The translations under genes were made by a program, and so were the position numbers. Below the pieces are notes generated by a model. That model was not told the origin of the DNA. It saw only the letters and a list, made by a program, of their open reading frames with translations, and made no database searches. This document shows positions 44,640 to 55,274 of a DNA stretch of 64,000 bases, piece after piece (the first letter of the stretch is position 1; the number at the start of each line of letters is the position of its first letter). Source of the stretch: Aquila chrysaetos chrysaetos (lineage: Eukaryota; Chordata; Aves; Accipitriformes; Accipitridae); contig NC_044027.1 in the NCBI RefSeq assembly GCF_900496995.4, positions 13,540,743 to 13,604,742 on the forward strand, given 5' to 3'.

Positions 44640-45450
44640 CTCCCCCGCTCAGGGCCCCTCCCACGGACCCCAGCGGGAGCTAACGCGGGGCCGGGGGGCC
44701 GCAGCGGCCGCCCTCTCCCTTCCCCGGCGGGGTTCGGTGAAGCCCAGCACAGCCCCCGCACCCGTCCGGTCCCCCCCCCGGCTCTCCCCGCCGCGAAGGC
44801 CGAGCCCCGGCGCTGCGGGCCGGGCCGCAGCTCCCGCCCCGGGACTACATCTCCCGTCATGCTCCGGGAGAGCAGCGCCCCCCCCCCCCCCCACGCTTCC
44901 CACAACGCCGCGGGGCCCCAAGCCTGCCGCGCTGATTGGTCACCTCCGGCGGCGGGGAGGGCGTGGCTGGCGCTCGGCACTCTGACTGGTGGTCGCTCCC
45001 GGAAGGACGGTGCTGGCGGGGAGGGAGGCCGGGGCTGCCGGTCGCCATGGTGAGTGGAGTCGGGTGCGTCGACGGCGCCGGGACGGGCCCGGGGCTCCTC
45101 CGGAGGCGGCGGCGGCTCCGCGGCGTGGCCCTGCTCGGACCGTTAACGTGGCGGGGCTCGGGCTGAAATCGCGGCCGGGAGCCAGCGTGGGGCCTCCTGA
45201 CTACCCGCCCCTGGCGGGGCAGGCTGGGCCCCGGCCGCCTCCTGGGGCCTTGCCGGGGCCGGTACTTGGGAGGACTGGGCCAGACCTGCGGGGTGTGAAC
45301 CGGCGCGGCCGGGAGGGAGCTCCGGGAGCGCTCCCAGCAGGAGGGCCCGGCCGTTCTCCCTGCGGCCCTCACGGGGCGTTATTTCTGCCGCAGGGGCTAC
45401 CGCCCCCGCCCCCGTCCGTGTTTCGGTCCCGCCGCGGTGCGTTCTCGTAA
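44640..45450 (+). promoter_or_regulatory. DPM2 CpG-island promoter
   Basis: A CpG island spanning the DPM2 start codon. It contains actacatctcccgtcatgc at 44844-44862, a good match to the ZNF143/THAP11 SBS element (consensus ACTACAATTCCCAGMATGC). An inverted CCAAT box (gattggt) lies at 44934-44940 and an ETS-type ccggaag near 44999-45005. No TATA box is present. This is a classic TATA-less housekeeping layout, with the start expected within about 100 bases upstream of the ATG at 45047. A C(15) run at 44878-44892 interrupts the island. Confidence 0.75.
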
Positions 45451-47279
45451 CCCGGGGCCGAGCAAACAGCAGGTGCCCGTTAACCGTTCCTGCGCAGATG
45501 CTGCAGCGTGCAGCAGTCAGTGTGGGCACTGACTCTCTCTCCATTTGCAGGCCACAGCAACAGACCAGGTGGTTGGATTCGGCTTGGTTGCTTTCAGCCT
45601 CGTCCTCTTTGTTTACTACACCCTCTGGATCATCGTACTGGTATGGGTCTCCTCTGGCCATTACAATCCCAGTCACTTCACGCTCAGGTGTTTGCGTAGG
45701 CTTTGTTTAGGTGCTGATGATGTGTCCGTGTGCCTGAAGGACTCTGCCTGGCCAGCTTTGTGGTTAAAAATTTCAGGGCAGAGCTTCCTCTGTTTGCTGG
45801 CACAGCCCTTGCCCCTTCTGGGTGTGCCCAGCCTTGCCTGGGCGAGACCAAGCTTTGATCGTGCCGCCCGCCCTGCTGCTCTCAGACAGGCTGACCCAGC
45901 CGGTGTAAGATCCGAGGCTCACTCGAGCTGTCAGCGAGGGCTGAAGCCTGGTCCTTCTGGAGGTGTTGTCATTGGTGTTCACGTTTGCAGTCCCCCAGAT
46001 TCCTGCTTCTGGTGGGAGATCACAGAGGGAAACGTAAAAAGAGTTGACTTACCAAATCTGGAACCTGCTAGGGAGGAGAAGAGTTTAGGGAATGCAGAGC
46101 TCTGGAAAAGTGATTGTGAGTCTGATAGTTCACCCACTTCTAGGGACACATCAGCTGGGATCATTAGTGGTTTTCTTCCTGGAAAGAAATATCTCCTCCT
46201 GAGCTTTCCAGGTACAAGAGGCCTAGTTGAGCCCTGGGCTGATGTCTGAACTCCTGGTAGCTTCCCCTCTAACCTCAGATTTTTTAATTCCCCTCTTGTG
46301 TCTGCTTACTCCATTGTCTGATACATGTTTATACAGGTCTGTAGTCCCAGGAGCACGCAGGTGTGCTCGCTGCTGTGTAGGAATCCTTACACTGCTCTCT
46401 AGTGTCCAAAGCCTTCCACTGGCTTCCGCAGAGGGATGGATCCTGGCGGGATCGCCATAAAGCAGAGCCGCTACCATCTGCTTCCTTCTGCAGGGCAGAG
46501 AGTCCGGGGATTTGCTGTGTTCAGCACCAAGCGGGCCGGCAGCCGTGCCCACCCTGAGACCCTAGTGCTGCAGGACCCCTGTGCCAGCCTCGTGTAGCTG
46601 CCCCTCGTTGTCTGCTGAGCGCTGAAGCCTTCACTGCCCGCCCACTGTCGCATCCCTGCAGCTGTAGGCTAAGCCACATGCGGGTCCGGGCAGCCTTTTT
46701 TTAGCTATCTCCTCACACCTGATATTTCCATCCTGCTTTCGAAACCACGAGGCTGCAGGTGTCGGGGACTTGCCCTGGTGTTGTGCCTACCTGCTGACTC
46801 CCCTCTCTGTCTCCTGCAGCCCTTCATCGACAGCGACCACGGGATCCACCGATACTTCTTGCCTAGGGAGTATGCGGTTATCATCCCCATGGTGGCCGGG
46901 CTGCTGCTGCTGCTATTTATAGGTGAGTGTTATTTCTGTTGTTCTAATTAGAAGCTTCTAAATTGGGAAGACAGAAGAGCGTTGCTAGGGGGTTAGCTAA
47001 CGTGTGACGCTCATGACATGCTCTCTGTGGCTACTGCTGCAGCTTAGCCTGGCATGGGCTCTCGGGGCATGTGTTTGTGTGTAACTTTGGCTGATTGAAC
47101 CTCTGGACAGTGGAATTGTTTCTTCCTCACTTTGCTGAGGTTCCGTTTCTCACTACAATGTGTTTTAAAAGAGCCCGTAATTAGAAGTTTTCCAGCTGAA
47201 TCTCCTCTCTCTCTTGGTAGGTGTTTTCATAATGGTTGTGATGTGGAAGAGCAGGAAACCTGTGAAGAAATCAGAATGA
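45047..47279 (+). CDS. DPM2: DPM2, dolichol-phosphate mannosyltransferase regulatory subunit
   Basis: Four coding exons: 45047-45049 (only the ATG), 45551-45640, 46820-46922, 47221-47279. The 84-aa product equals the human length and keeps the family signatures TDQVVG (residues 5-10), PFIDS..H.IH (about 32-41) and YFLPREYAV (about 43-51). It has two hydrophobic helices, about residues 9-31 and 50-72, and a basic C-terminus ([10 protein letters not shown]). DPM2 is an ER membrane protein that stabilises and stimulates the DPM1 catalytic subunit with DPM3, which makes the mannose donor for N-glycans, O-mannose, C-mannose and GPI anchors. It also associates with the GPI-GlcNAc transferase. The start is fixed by the strong context gtcgccATGg and by the donor directly after the ATG. 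Confidence 0.97.
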
Positions 47280-48230
47280 AGGCCCAGCTGAGAACGATGA
47301 GGAGAAGGCGCCTACCCTGCGGCATCATAGCCAGGAAAAGACTTTGCCTGCAGCACCGGGCAGACGCCGCCTCTGGAGCGCTCGGTGCCGAACTGGCTGC
47401 GCTCTCCCACGTTCCTTCCTGCAGAGATGAAGCCTTCTGTAGTTTACAACTTACTGACCAAAGGGAAGCAAAACTGACCTCTGGGGCTCATTGAGAGAGG
47501 GACCAGAGCCCCAGCTGTGAGGGACCTGCTCCCCAGCTTGGGGCTGCCTGTATCAGCTGTGCTTCGGCTCGTGCTGGCTAGAGGAGCTGTTGGGGTCCAG
47601 CAGCTGTAACTACCAGAGTGCAAGTCAAGCCCTGCCTGCTGCTTGGCCTCTGGGTAATCCTTCCCCTCTGCTCTTGCTGTGTCCAGTAGTTTGTTCCTTC
47701 TGGGGTTTTTTAAATGTTTACATATGGTTTGTGGGGTTTTTTTTAATTTTGTTCAAGTTTGAGAGGAAAGAAATGAGACTTTGGGCTTGGAAAAGGCAGG
47801 CTTGCATTCTCCATTTGCCTGTTGGAAGGGCTAATCATGGTGCTGGTGGGCTCCTACCTTTCTGAAGAGGGACCCCTGCGAGGCTGGGAATGCAGAGGAT
47901 GCAGGGACAGTGCCATGGCTGCCCTCTGCGTCCCCTCCTGCAGTCATCCAGCTGAGGGGGTGGCGAGGAGATGTCCTGGGTCACAAGGAAGCGTTCGGGG
48001 TGCAGTTCCCATCACAGCTGTCAGCCGCTGGCTGGGTTCCTGCCCCTGGACAAGGCTCTGTGTGCCAGCCGGGCTGGGGCTGAGCAGGCAGGCGTGGTGG
48101 CACTCTGTCCTTTCCCCGTGCGGTTTCATCTGCTGGCAGCAGCCGCTGCCCCGAGGTGCGGTGCCCTCGCGGCTCCCCCAGCCCGCAACGAGCAGGATCA
48201 CCCTCAATAAAGGTCCACAAGGTCTCGGTC
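47280..48230 (+). other. DPM2 3' UTR
   Basis: From the stop at 47277-47279 to just past AATAAA at 48206-48211. GC-rich with a T-rich patch near 47700-47760. No coding content recognised. Confidence 0.7.
48206..48211 (+). terminator. Poly(A) signal of DPM2
   Basis: AATAAA in ccctcaataaagg, followed by a GT-rich stretch (ggtctcggtccctgtcc). It predicts a DPM2 3' UTR of about 950 bases. Confidence 0.7.
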
Positions 48231-48231
48231 C

Positions 48232-49440
48232 CTGTCCTCTGCCTGTGCCGAGGGGGTGCTGACAGCCTGCTGGAATGGTTTCTGCTGCATGGCCCTGGCA
48301 GCACCTGATGCCATGCTGGGGAACATCCTGACGGGAACCCTGTCTGGCCGGTGGGGCCAGGCAGGGAAGCGCCAGATAGAATCTGGCTGGTCATACCCAG
48401 CCTTGTGCTGGCTCTGCTGTGCTTGGGGGACTGCTTTACCCTGCCTGGAGTGGCTCTGGCAAAGGAGGGCAGATTTGGGGTGCTCTGATCCTTCTTGCAT
48501 GTGCTGTGAACTTCCCCTACCAGACAGCAGCGTGTCCCACCATCTCCTGTCCTGCCGGGGGGTGATGCTGGTGGTTCAGGGGCACCCCAGGTGCTGCAGG
48601 TCTTGGGCTGAACCTGGCTGCGGTTTAACCCGCTGCGTGACTGGAGCCGGTGGGTGGGCCAGAGACGAGGCTCCAGCTGGAGGTTTGTTTCCAGCTCTTG
48701 CAGAGGCTGCCTGCCCGTGCCAGGCTGCACACCCGCCCCACTCGCCTGTCGCTACGCCCTCCCCGAGGCCGAGTCCTCCATCCCCCTGTTTAACCTTGCC
48801 TGTGTCTTGCTGCCGCCCCTTCTCCCAGCGAGGAATCCCTCGCTCACCTTCCCAGCCCCTCGCCTGCTGGTGCTGGATGTGCGTGGCTCAGCCCGCTCCG
48901 GGAAGGTGAGTTTGAGCTGGGGCAGGGGGAGACAAAAGGGGGAAAAGATTCAGTCATGTCTCTGAGCGACTCCAGGTGTGCCCCCCCAGGCATCGCTTCC
49001 TGCGGTGTCCCTGTCACCTCCTCTCCCCTCCTGGTCGAAGCCTGCAGAGGACAGGATTGGGACCGGTTTCAGGGTTACTTCTCATATTTCTTTGTCAACA
49101 GTGGGAGAAAGCAAAGTCCAGTATTCCCCACCCGGGCAGGTGGGCAGCAGGCAGCTCTCTCTGGAGACATTTCTCACAGGTGCTCTGCAGCTTGGCCCTG
49201 GCGTGAGGGGCTGTGGGTGACGGGTGGTCCCCCGGGGACCATGGGGGGAGCAGGGTACCGAAAGGCCTCCCTGCCTGCTCTGGCCTGGCTCCTGAGCCAT
49301 TTTGGATCATTTTGGCCCCTGGGCTGTTCCCACCATGCCTAAGCTCACCAGGGCCCGGCATGTTTGGGTGCTAGACGTGAGGAAGGGGCTTTGGGACACG
49401 GGGGGTGGCTGCAGGGACCCCCAGGCTGGAGGGAAGCCTG
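48232..49440. other. DPM2-ST6GALNAC4 interval; PIP5KL1 not seen
   Basis: GC-rich DNA with open frames on both strands but no recognised exon. In human this interval holds PIP5KL1, a protein of roughly 400 aa with many exons. None of its PIPK-fold motifs is readable here and the space is too small for an ordinary copy. A donor-like gaag|gtgagt near 48903 is present but has no matching coding sequence. Confidence 0.5.
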
Positions 49441-50350
49441 AGAGGGCAGAGCAGAGAAACGGGTGCCGGGGTCGGTACCGGAGCACACAGGGTGGGTGCT
49501 GGGCTCGGTACCGGGCCGGTTGGTCGCAGGACGCAGGGGATGGGGGCCGGGGCCGGTGCCGGTGCTGGGTTGCGGGCGCGTCCCCGGAGGAGCCGGGGCG
49601 GGCGGGGGCGGTCCCGGTCCCGGCAGTGCCCGCTCGGCTCCGCTCCGCCCCGCCCCGCCAGCCCCAGCCCGGTGCCGCCCGGCCGGGATGCGGGACCCGG
49701 CGGCGGCCCTGGGGGCCGGGGAGCGGCACCGCCGCGGGGGCTCCCGGCGCGGTGAGTGGGGCCGGTACCGGGGGGGGGGGGCCGCTCCGAGGAGCCTCCC
49801 CTGCCCGCGGTGGGGGGGGGGGGGCGGCACCCGCGGGGCCGGGGGTCGGGCCGGGGCGTGGGGAGGTCCGAGACTCGGGGGGGGATCCCGGCAACACGGC
49901 ATGGGGGGGGGGGGGTCGGGCTGGGCATTGGGGGTTACTGGGATGGGGGGGCCGCTGGGACACCCCACCCTCGGGGGTCCCCTGCACCCCGCTCGCCCGG
50001 TGCCGCCGCTGAGCCCGCTCTGCGTGCAGGGTGCGAGCCCCCACCCTCTGGGTGACCCCCCCACCCCCCGGACCCCGCCGGGAGACCCGCCAGCCCCCCG
50101 CGCCCCAACCCCCCCGAGGATGAAGACGCTGGTGAGTACCCGCTGGGACGGAGGGTGCGGGGGGGGGGGGGGGACCCCGCCGGCACTGGGGGGGGGGGGG
50201 GCGCAGCCTGGCAGCCGCCGGTCCCCGCAGGCAGCGCGGAGCCGCGTGGGCCACCGCTGCCTGCAGGAAGTGAGCGAGGCCCGCGCACCCGGCGCTCCCC
50301 GCTGCGGCTCCTCGCTTCACCCCGGTTCCCCCCCCCCCCCCCCCCCCCCG
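49440..50350 (+). promoter_or_regulatory. ST6GALNAC4 CpG-island promoter and 5' UTR region
   Basis: Extremely CpG- and G-rich. A likely non-coding first exon ends at donor gcg|gtgagt (intron from 49752). A second leader segment probably begins at 50030 after gcgtgcag and runs into the start codon exon. G and C runs of 10-22 bases are frequent, including a C run at about 50328-50349, and give strong G-quadruplex potential. No TATA box is seen. Confidence 0.6.
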
Positions 50351-51712
50351 CCACCACGCCGTCAGCAGAGCCGGGCCCGACCACCCTCCTCCGAGGGGGC
50401 CGCTCGAGCCTCCCGGCACCCAACGCCAGCCAGGCCCGGAGAAACATCTCCGGTTCCGCTTCCAGGTCCGGCTCTTCGTAACGCTGGTGTGCGTGGCGGT
50501 GGTCGCCACGCTGTACGTCCTGCTGTGCTCCCACGCCTGCCTGCGGCCCTGCTGCCGGGCCCCCGGGGAGCGCGGCGGCCCCGTGGCACCCGACGTCCTC
50601 AGCTTCCAGGGGTACAGCCGCGTCCCCGACGGGAAGGTGCGTGGGGATGGGGTAGCGCTGGGGAAGCTCGACCCAGCCGTGCCTCAGTTTCCCCTTCCTT
50701 AGGGAAGGGCGGATGGGGCTGCGGTGTGTCCGGCTGCTGCGGGAGGGAAGGGGGACCCGGCTGCTGACGGCGCGTCTCCCCGCAGCCACTGGAGCGACCG
50801 CTGTGCCGCCGCTGCGCCGTCGTTTCCAGCTCGGGGCAGATGCTGGGCTCGCGCCTGGGACGGGCCATCGACCGGCAGGAGTGCGTCCTGCGCATGAACC
50901 ATGCCCCCACCGTCGGCTACGAGGAGGATGTGGGGGCGCGGAGCACCATCCGGGTGGTGTCACACACCAGCGTCCCGCTGCTGCTGAGGAACCAGCCTTA
51001 CTTCTTCCAGCAGTCCCAGGAGACCCTCTACATCATCTGGGGGCCGGCAAAGAAGATGAACCGGGAGAAGGTGGGCACCACCTACCAGGCGCTGCTGAAT
51101 GTGATGGAGACGTACCCCCGCCTGCAGATCTACACCCTGACCGAGGAGAAGATGGCGTATTGTGACGACATCTTCCAGAACGAGACAGGGAAGAACAGGT
51201 ACCGCCGGCTCCCGAGGAGCCCCCGTCGGGTCCCCCCACCGTAGAACCTGTCCTTCCCCATCGGGCACCCATAGCCCGGCTGGGACGGCAGCACCGTGCC
51301 ACCCGCTCCAGCGCGGCCGGGGTGCTTTGCAGGATGAAGTCCGGCTCCTTCCTAAGCACGGGCTGGTTCACCATGATCCTGGCCATGGAGCTGTGCGAGC
51401 AGATCTGCGTCTTCGGCATGGTCAGCGACAGCTACTGCAGGTGCGTGGGGGGCGGCGGGGGCAGGCGCGGCGTGGGCCGGTGTCCCCCCGAGCCCTGCAC
51501 CCACCCCGTCCCCTCCCACTAGGGAGAAGAACCACTCGAGTGTGCCCTACCACTACTTTGAGAAGGGCCGGCTGGACGAGTGCAGGATGTACCTGGTGCA
51601 CGAGCGAGCCCGCCGTGCCGGGCACCGCTTCATCACCGAGAAAGCCATCTTCTCCCGCTGGGCCAAGAGGAGGAACATCGTCTTCACCCACCCTTCCTGG
51701 GCAGGCGGGTAG
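50120..51712 (+). CDS. ST6GALNAC4: ST6GALNAC4, alpha-N-acetylgalactosaminide alpha-2,6-sialyltransferase 4
   Basis: Five coding exons: 50120-50131, 50466-50636, 50786-51198, 51333-51440, 51523-51712. They encode 297 aa (human 302). It is a type II Golgi membrane protein with a short cytosolic tail, an anchor at about residues 5-25, a stem, then a GT29 catalytic domain. Sialylmotif L runs from C68/C71 through SSSGQMLGS to MNHAPTVGYE. Sialylmotif S is SGSFLSTGWFTM (about 202-213). Motif III is YHYFEKG (244-250) and motif VS is HRFITEK (269-275) with the catalytic-type His. The enzyme transfers sialic acid from CMP-Neu5Ac to the GalNAc of Neu5Ac-alpha2,3-Gal-beta1,3-GalNAc, giving disialyl-T O-glycans. 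It ends in HPSWAGG. The first coding exon holds only four codons, so the start rests on family agreement. Whole gene is compact (1.6 kb). Confidence 0.96.
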
Positions 51713-52360
51713 GGCACCAGCCGTGGGGCGAGGCAGCGGGGACCCCGGCGGCGGGGCGGCTCTCATCCTGCAACGATGAGTCTCTGCTCTGCTGGTGCCA
51801 CGGTTGAAAGCTTTTTGCCGAGCCCCGGAGCCGGGAGCGTCCAACTCCGCAGCGGCAGGGCCAGTTCTGAAAGCCGGTGGGTGGGCTGGGACCTCTTCTA
51901 TCAGTGCATGAGGTGTGTGAGCTGGACCCACGGAGTCCCATCGGCTCCGAGCACTTGCCCAGATGGACCCAGGGTGACCACAAAGGTTTTCCACTTGCTC
52001 TACTGGGATAAATATTTAATGCTGGATTAAACATTCACGCTGCTGGGCTCCAGCGTGACACAGGGCAGGAGAGCTCGGCCCCGCCAGGGCCACGAGCCAG
52101 TGCTTCTCCCAGGGATGAAGCTTCGCCGCGGTCCCTGCCCTGAGACCTGGCACTGGGTGTGGAGTGCGGGGAGCCGGGTCCTGGCCCCCCTGTCCTGCTG
52201 CCCCCCGGGCAGGTCCCTGTGGCTCCAGCTGCCCTTTGCCCCCAAGCCGGGAAGCTCAGGGGCCGTGAGTGCCCTGGGAGCTCCGAGTTGCCTTGTCACA
52301 AGTGCCCTTGGATTCAGACCAAAGCAAATGTGGCCATTAAAGTGCTTTTAACTCAGTTGT
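51713..52360 (+). other. ST6GALNAC4 3' UTR
   Basis: From the stop at 51710-51712 to an ATTAAA signal at 52336-52341. An AT-rich motif (gataaatatttaat) near 52008-52022 could give an earlier end. Confidence 0.55.
52336..52341 (+). terminator. Poly(A) signal of ST6GALNAC4
   Basis: ATTAAA in ggccattaaagtgc, followed by a GT-rich stretch (gttgtgccccgtgctgtg). It is the common variant hexamer, and no AATAAA occurs nearby. Confidence 0.5.
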
Positions 52361-52361
52361 G

Positions 52362-53220
52362 CCCCGTGCTGTGCCCCTTGCAGCTGTGGGACGTGGGGAC
52401 AAGGGGATGGCAGCTGGTCGCAAGGCTGCCAGCGTCCCGCTCCCCTGCCAGGCTAAAAATAAGAGGAGGAGGTGACGAGGGGGTAGAGCTGAGCCTGAGC
52501 ATGGAGGAGGGTGCTGAATGCCAACGGCCGAGATTATTTGGGAACCGGCAGCTACGTCTCTGCAGGATGGGCACTGGCCTGGCGTGGATTTCGTGCTGGG
52601 TCCAGGGTGATCCTCAGCCCCACAGGGCTCAGCGCTGCCAGCAGGATGGCTGCCAGCTCCTGTGTCCCTGGAGAGACGGGGCACACGCGAGGCCCTGAGC
52701 CCAGCTCCACGGAGCCGCCATAGCGGCTCTTTGAACCTGTAACAGATGCCACATGTTTGGGTGGGCCCGGCGGTGTCTGGGGGGCCAGGGGCGGGCAGGA
52801 GGGGCAGACGGATCCATGTTTGCTCCCGTTTCAGCTGAGGCCAAGTGCTGGGGTCAAGCGAGAAGTGAATCGGCTGGGACTTGGGGCTGCTGCCAGGACA
52901 GCTTCCCACAGGCGAGTGTGAACAGAAGACGCCCGTGGAGCTCTTTGTTGGGTGCTCCAGCTGCCACAACCCCACGCAGCGAAGGGCAGCACTAGCACAG
53001 CAGAGCCAAAATCCTTCTCGACAGGCGTTAGCCACCGCAGCGGGGATGTAGGTCTCCGATGGAACCCCCTCCTTGCCCCACGAAATCCCCCAGAGAGGGG
53101 CCCTGGGCTGCCCGGCTGGCACGGAAGAGGCCGCGGCATCCCAACAATGTGGCCCTGTGCCCGGCACCGGGTCAGGCACCACGTGCTGCTCCTGGCACTG
53201 GCGGGCAGCGCTGCCGCTTC
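52362..53220. other. ST6GALNAC4-ST6GALNAC6 intergenic region
   Basis: GC-rich, no exon recognised. A - strand open frame of about 281 codons (52337-53182) has no family motif and is judged compositional. Confidence 0.5.
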
Positions 53221-53330
53221 CCCCCCCCCACCTCCGCTACCCGCACCGGTGCCCTCGGGGTTGGAACGGGCCAGGCCGCAGGAGCGGGAGCAACCGTGAG
53301 CTGCCCCGTCGGGGCCCGACGCGGGGAGGA

Positions 53331-53400
53331 CGGCGCTAGGACCCCCGCGGGCGCTCCCCATCCCGGGCGGGCGGCGCTAGGACCCCCGCGGGCGCTCCCC
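53331..53400. repeat. Short direct duplication
   Basis: A 29-base sequence beginning cggcgctaggacccccgcgg occurs at 53331-53359 and again at 53372-53400, exact and 41 bp apart. It lies inside the ST6GALNAC6 CpG island and looks like a recent local duplication. Confidence 0.85.
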
Positions 53401-53759
53401 GGCCCCGGGCGGCGCGCGGCTCCCGGGGCTCCGTGCGCGCGCGGCGGCGGCCCCGGGCCGGGCGGGCAGCAGCGGCGGCGGCGGCAAGCGGCATCGCGGC
53501 GCACTGCGGAGCGGTCGGTGGACCCGGTGCTTTCCCTCCGGGCCCGTTTAGCCGGTGCGGGGGAAGGAACGGCTCCGTGGCCGGCCGGAGGAGCGGTCCC
53601 CGCCCCGCGGCTCCGGTGCACGGTGGATTGGGGGGTGGACGGGGGGGAGGCGCGCACCGTGCTGGTGCGCGGGGAAGGGGCCGGCTCCTTCCCGCTTGGA
53701 TGCGGCCGGGCTCCGGCCTGCCCGGTTCCTGCAAAGCGGGGCTGCCGGGGAGGGCTGCC

Positions 53760-54005
53760 GCTTCCAGGGATGCGGGGCTGCACCCCCGGGAGCAGCGTGT
53801 TGCACCCCCGGGAGCGGGGGGGGGGGGGGGGGTTGCATGCCGGTGTGGGGGAGGATTTGCTCGTAGGAGCGGAGGAAGGTTTGCACGCCGGGGGGCCGGG
53901 GGAGGGTTTATTCACTTCCCGGGATGCAGGCGGGTTTGCATCCGGGGCTGGCGGAGCACCGGCACATGGGGGTGCAGCGGCATTTGCACCCCCGGGGTGC
54001 AGGGA
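53760..54005. repeat. Diverged G/C-rich repeat around ttgcacccccggg
   Basis: Variants of (c/t)tgcacccccgggagc, ttgcacgccgggg and tttgcatccgggg recur at roughly 30-75 bp intervals (about 53770, 53800, 53880, 53935, 53980). The pattern is loose and may be an old tandem array in the 5' region of ST6GALNAC6. Confidence 0.4.
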
Positions 54006-55274
54006 GGGGGGGTGGGGGGAGCGGGTCTGGATGAGCCCTTCCCCGGCAGAGCAGCGATGTGACCCCCGGGGAGTCGCCATGGCCGTGCTCGCCGGAGGGG
54101 CCTGGCAGCCCCCCGCAGCCCACGGGGCGGAGGAGGAGAGGACGGACCCCCCCGCGCCGCTCCCAGCCCGCTACAGATGAGAGCCCCCCGCCCAGGTAAG
54201 GCCCGCGGGGTCCCCGCTGTGGGGTCACCCGTGGCCTGAGCGCTACGGAAGGAGCAAAGCGGGGTGCAGCAGGAGGAGTCCCGGCTCTGCTCCCCGCCGG
54301 GGTCCCGGTGCCGCTCCCCAGCCTGTGCACGGCGAGACCCCTTTGCACCAACGCGCCAGGCCGTCGCCTGGGCTCCCCGGGCGGGTTGGCACCTTCCCAG
54401 GCATTGACACCGGCCCTGAGAGCACTTTGGGGTCCCCGGTCCCCCCGAGGGTTGAACCCAGGCTGCTGCATAATTTTCCATCCCTGCTCCCCTCAGGGCA
54501 ATTAGTAAAGAGGCTTCAATTTTTTTTCTTATTTTTTATTTCTAATTGCTCTGAGTACTCCAGAAGCGGCCGTGACTCACTAATGAGGACTTTGAAAAAT
54601 AAATTGAGTCAGTCCATTTTTGTGAGCCCAGGTGAGTGGAGGTTAGAGCAGGTTCCCCCAGGGGCGAGCACCCAGGGTGCACCCCACATGCCTTGGGCCC
54701 TGGGGCTGGAGAGGTCCCTGCCAGCTCTGGCTGGATTTAAGCCCATGCACGAACTGAGTTGGGCAGGTCTCAGTTCCCTCCCCGGCCCCGATCCGAGCCT
54801 CCACAGTGGTTGTTTTAATGGGATTTCACCGCACAAGTGGCAGGTTTACCCTCCCTGACCCTCCGGGTTTGAGTGGCTTTGGCCCCGCTGGGGCAGGATA
54901 ATCCCTCCTGGGAGCTCAACATGCCGCGGGGATCTCCCCGGCACGACCTGTGGCCGGGTTCGGTTCCTCCGCACCGCAGAGCCCTCCCGGCCTCTGCCCA
55001 CGGCGTTTCCCTTCCCCGCACCAGTGCCGGGGGTTTGTCCTCCCCTTGAAAGGGGGAGCCGGGGGTCCAACTGGGCACCTGCCCCGTGGTGCTCTGCTCC
55101 GGCACAGCCAAGCCAGGCTGCCCGGCGGCTCATCCCGTATGCCCCACCGTCCCGGCAGTCTGGGGACGGGAGCCAAAGCGCGGTGGCAAGGAGACGGCGC
55201 TGGTGGTGACCGCGTGCCTTGCAGGTGCTCGCGGGACGCCGGCGATCGCTGTGCGCTGAGGCCGGCACAAAGAC

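Larger units (their letters stand above)
53220..54195 (+). promoter_or_regulatory. ST6GALNAC6 CpG-island promoter and probable non-coding first exon
   Basis: A dense CpG island. A strong donor cccag|gtaagg closes a probable leader exon at 54195. Its last open frame stops at 54178-54180, so it is unlikely to add coding sequence. The leader probably joins an exon starting at 55224 after ccttgcag, which carries the start codon. No TATA box is seen. Exact transcription start unknown. Confidence 0.55.

Noticed and set aside
49307-50509. - strand open frame of about 400 codons opposite the ST6GALNAC4 leader
   Set aside because: Its Pro/Arg/Gly-rich translation comes from CpG-island and poly-G sequence, and no family motif is visible.
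49463-50767. + strand open frame of about 434 codons over the ST6GALNAC4 5' region
   Set aside because: It overlaps real exons in a different frame and reads through intron G/C runs. The conserved sialyltransferase frame differs.
53059-54180. + strand open frame of about 373 codons before ST6GALNAC6
   Set aside because: CpG-island composition keeps it open. It ends in a stop before the 54196 donor and shows no conserved sequence, so it was not joined to ST6GALNAC6.
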